A stretch of 64,000 nucleotides of DNA from Rhodothermia bacterium (GTDB taxonomy: Bacteria > Bacteroidota > Rhodothermia > Balneolales > Balneolaceae), in the NCBI GenBank assembly GCA_030427885.1, contig JAUICM010000002.1, forward strand, positions 434,001 through 498,000. The letters are read 5' to 3'. This document shows positions 61,848 through 64,000 of this stretch, piece by piece. Under the pieces are notes generated by a model, which saw only the letters and a list, made by a program, of their open reading frames with translations, did not search any database and had not been told where the DNA came from. Within the stretch, counting starts at the first letter, position 1; each line of letters opens with the position of its first letter. A program made the translations under genes and the position numbers.

Positions 61848-64000
61848 ATGATAAAACGATACTATGCTATGCTATTACTCTTTTTAGTAGTAGCACCTTC
61901 TGCCTTTTCACAAACTTCCGGACAACAAAAAATCTATGTTACTCAGAGAGTTAATGGCGAATCCCCCGATATTGACGGGCGTATTGATGAGGAGGTTTGG
62001 AATAATGTTGAATGGTCCGGTGATTTCACCCAGTACCGACCAGACGACGGGGCAGCTCCTTCGCAGGAAACAGCATTTAAAATCCTCTATGATGACAACA
62101 ATCTCTATGTTGCTGTTCGTGCTTTTGATACTAATCCGGAAGAGATCGTTCAACGCCTTTCCCGTCGTGATGGGTTTGAAGGCGATTTCGTTGAAATAAA
62201 CATAGATAGTTATTTCGATAAGCGTACCGCCTATTCTTTCTCAGCAACCGTTTCGGGTGTTAAAGGTGATGAAGCCATAACCGGTGATGGTGATAACTGG
62301 GATTCAAACTGGGACCCTCTTTGGGATTTTGAAACCACCATAGATAATGAAGGCTGGATCGCTGAAATGAGAATTCCATTCACTCAACTCCGGTTCAGCG
62401 CTAATGAAAATCAGGTATGGGGTATCCAGGTCATGCGAAGGTTGTACCGAAAAGATGAACGCTCAACCTGGAAGCATATTCCTCAGGACGAAGCCGGATG
62501 GGTGAGTAACTTTGGAGAACTCCACGGTATAAAAAACATCAGACCTAAAAAGCAGGTCGAGATCGCACCATATACAGTGGCTAAACTAGAGCGCTACGAA
62601 TCTGATCCCAATAACCCTTATCTGGATGGCAGTGATCCTTACCTAAATGCCGGGGTTGATGGCAAGATCGGTATCACAAATGATTTCACAGTCGATTTCA
62701 CGATAAATCCTGATTTCGGACAGGTTGAAGCCGACCCATCTGAAGTAAACCTTACTGCTTTCGAATCATTTTTCGACGAAAAGCGCCCATTCTTTATTGA
62801 GGGAAGTAATATTACAAGTTTTCAGATCACCGGCGGAGGTAACCCGTATTCATCCGACAACCTGTTTTATTCTCGTCGGGTGGGAAGATCACCTCAGAAC
62901 TATCCGAACCTGAACTCATCAAATAACGAATATGCCAAGGTTCCTGAGAACACTACTATCTTAGGGGCGATTAAACTCACCGGAAAAACACAAAACGGAC
63001 TTTCTGTTGGAGTGATGGAAAGTCTTACCGCTGCAGAATTCGCAGATGTAAACCGGAATGGCGTTACAGGGGAAGAAATAATCGAACCAACAACTAACTA
63101 TTTTCTGGCAAGTGCTCAGCAGCAGGCTAACAATAACAACACCATTTTCGGTGGTATGTTTACAGCCACTAACAGAAACCTGAGCAGCCCAACCCTTAAT
63201 AACCTGAATAAAAGCGCCTACACAGGAGGGCTGAATTTCCAGCAATTCTGGAATGATAAAAAATACTATCTCAGCTCTAATATCGTGATGAGTCACATCA
63301 CAGGAACGGCAGAAGCCATTCAATTGCAACAGGAATCATCCCGGCGATATTTTCAACGACCCGACAACGATTATACCGACTACGACCCAACACGTACTTC
63401 CCTGACCGGCCACGGAGGTATTGTTCAGTTTGGAAAGCAAAGCAGCAGTGGCTTCCGGTTTGTAAGCTGGCTTACCTGGCGGTCACCGGAACTTGAGCTC
63501 AACGACATGGGATACCTGCGCCAGAGCGATTCTATCTTTCAGGTGTTCTGGGCAAGTTACCGTTTTGCTAATCCTTTCAGCGTTTTCCGGTTTATGAACA
63601 TTAATTTCAATCAGTGGGCAGGATGGGATTTTGGAGGAACGAACACCTTTAAAGGCACTAATGTTAATTTGAATGCTCAGTTCCTGAATCATTGGTTTTT
63701 CGGAGGAGGTATTAACCTGGAGGGAGATGAGATCTCTAACACCTTCCTTAGAGGTGGTCCATCTATGAAATTACCTGGTGGCTGGAACTACTTCGTAAAT
63801 CTGGAGACCGACAACCGTAAGAAATTACAGTTTGGAGGAAGTCACAGCCAGTTCTGGAACTTTGGTAATATTGGTAATAACAAAGATTTTGGTGTTTTTG
63901 CAAGCTTCCGGCCAACCGATGCCTTGAGAGTTATACTGCGTCCGAATCTGAATCTCCGCAACCACACCCTGCAATACCTGAATACCGAAAATGTGGCTGG
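61848..64000 (+). CDS. DUF5916 outer-membrane protein with CBM9-like N-terminal domain (partial)
   Basis: The frame is open from ATG 61848 to the window end (about 717 residues seen). A signal peptide (about 1-23, ending AFSQ) precedes a CBM9-like domain (about 35-210): DIDGRIDEEVWNNVEWSG, YDDNNLYVAVRAFD and WIAEMRIPFTQLRF. The DUF5916 region follows: TVDFTINPDFGQVEADPSEV, FFDEKRPFFIEGSNI, LFYSRRVGR, then amphipathic beta-barrel strands. The family occurs in Bacteroidota and relatives; the CBM-like part may bind glycans or heme-like ligands, but function is unknown. The C-terminus lies outside the window. Confidence 0.9.
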   Translation, partial: MIKRYYAMLLLFLVVAPSAFSQTSGQQKIYVTQRVNGESPDIDGRIDEEVWNNVEWSGDFTQYRPDDGAAPSQETAFKILYDDNNLYVAVRAFDTNPEEIVQRLSRRDGFEGDFVEINIDSYFDKRTAYSFSATVSGVKGDEAITGDGDNWDSNWDPLWDFETTIDNEGWIAEMRIPFTQLRFSANENQVWGIQVMRRLYRKDERSTWKHIPQDEAGWVSNFGELHGIKNIRPKKQVEIAPYTVAKLERYESDPNNPYLDGSDPYLNAGVDGKIGITNDFTVDFTINPDFGQVEADPSEVNLTAFESFFDEKRPFFIEGSNITSFQITGGGNPYSSDNLFYSRRVGRSPQNYPNLNSSNNEYAKVPENTTILGAIKLTGKTQNGLSVGVMESLTAAEFADVNRNGVTGEEIIEPTTNYFLASAQQQANNNNTIFGGMFTATNRNLSSPTLNNLNKSAYTGGLNFQQFWNDKKYYLSSNIVMSHITGTAEAIQLQQESSRRYFQRPDNDYTDYDPTRTSLTGHGGIVQFGKQSSSGFRFVSWLTWRSPELELNDMGYLRQSDSIFQVFWASYRFANPFSVFRFMNINFNQWAGWDFGGTNTFKGTNVNLNAQFLNHWFFGGGINLEGDEISNTFLRGGPSMKLPGGWNYFVNLETDNRKKLQFGGSHSQFWNFGNIGNNKDFGVFASFRPTDALRVILRPNLNLRNHTLQYLNTENVA

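Overview
The window looks like a chromosomal segment of a Gram-negative, diderm bacterium of the Bacteroidota/Balneolota group; a Balneola- or Gracilimonas-like organism is my best inference, not a database result. The signs are a division/cell-wall (dcw) cluster without murF or murB, a PASTA-tailed FtsI, a type IX secretion (T9SS) sorting tail with the NYPNPFNP motif, DUF5916 and DUF6029 outer-membrane proteins, many lipoproteins, a MurE with the DNPR motif typical of meso-diaminopimelate peptidoglycan, and mostly A/T-rich start regions without a Shine-Dalgarno sequence. No rRNA, tRNA, CRISPR array, prophage or transposase gene was seen.

Layout. 1-2734: end of a GlmU-like nucleotidyltransferase, an NlpC/P60 lipoprotein, pdxJ and era. 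2735-6413: a methionine locus (metY, an OsmC-like gene, metX) behind two stacked regulators. The first appears to be a leader-peptide attenuator whose 24-residue peptide ends in a Cys/Met run; the second is a SAM-I riboswitch with its own terminator. 6416-8669: three small membrane-anchored, pilin-like genes on the minus strand. 8960-11653: a P1 peptidase and two paralogous lipoproteins. 11774-27085: the dcw cluster mraZ-rsmH-ftsL-ftsI-murE-mraY-murD-ftsW-murG-murC-ftsQ-ftsA-ftsZ, with phased MraZ boxes upstream and a repeat inserted between murD and ftsW. 27159-28198: a repeat-rich island in which a GIY-YIG nuclease gene lies between two copies of a double-palindrome unit.

28228-37839: assorted transport, PAS, PhzF, mutS2, AhpD-like, SGNH hydrolase, coiled-coil lipoprotein, outer-membrane and TolB-like genes. 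38040-41381: a thiol-redox cluster of three TlpA-like proteins with different predicted locations around a DUF6029 barrel. 41431-47755: iron uptake with feoA and a FeoB split into GTPase and membrane polypeptides, converging on an operon of SpoIIE-type phosphatase, thioredoxin and DtxR-like regulator. 47846-55776: an NRDE protein, an NhaC antiporter, a tandem of an inactive-looking and an active-looking M14 peptidase, DoxX and a beta-propeller lipoprotein. 55907-64000: gltX, a WbqC-like gene, two sodium-coupled transporters, a 38-residue membrane peptide and the start of a DUF5916 outer-membrane protein.

The most novel-looking structure is the Cys/Met leader attenuator in series with the SAM-I riboswitch. 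It would let the homocysteine/methionine genes read both aminoacyl-tRNA charging and SAM. Next are the GIY-YIG/palindrome unit, the split FeoB with an SD-like motif at the break, and the pseudo-peptidase/peptidase pair.
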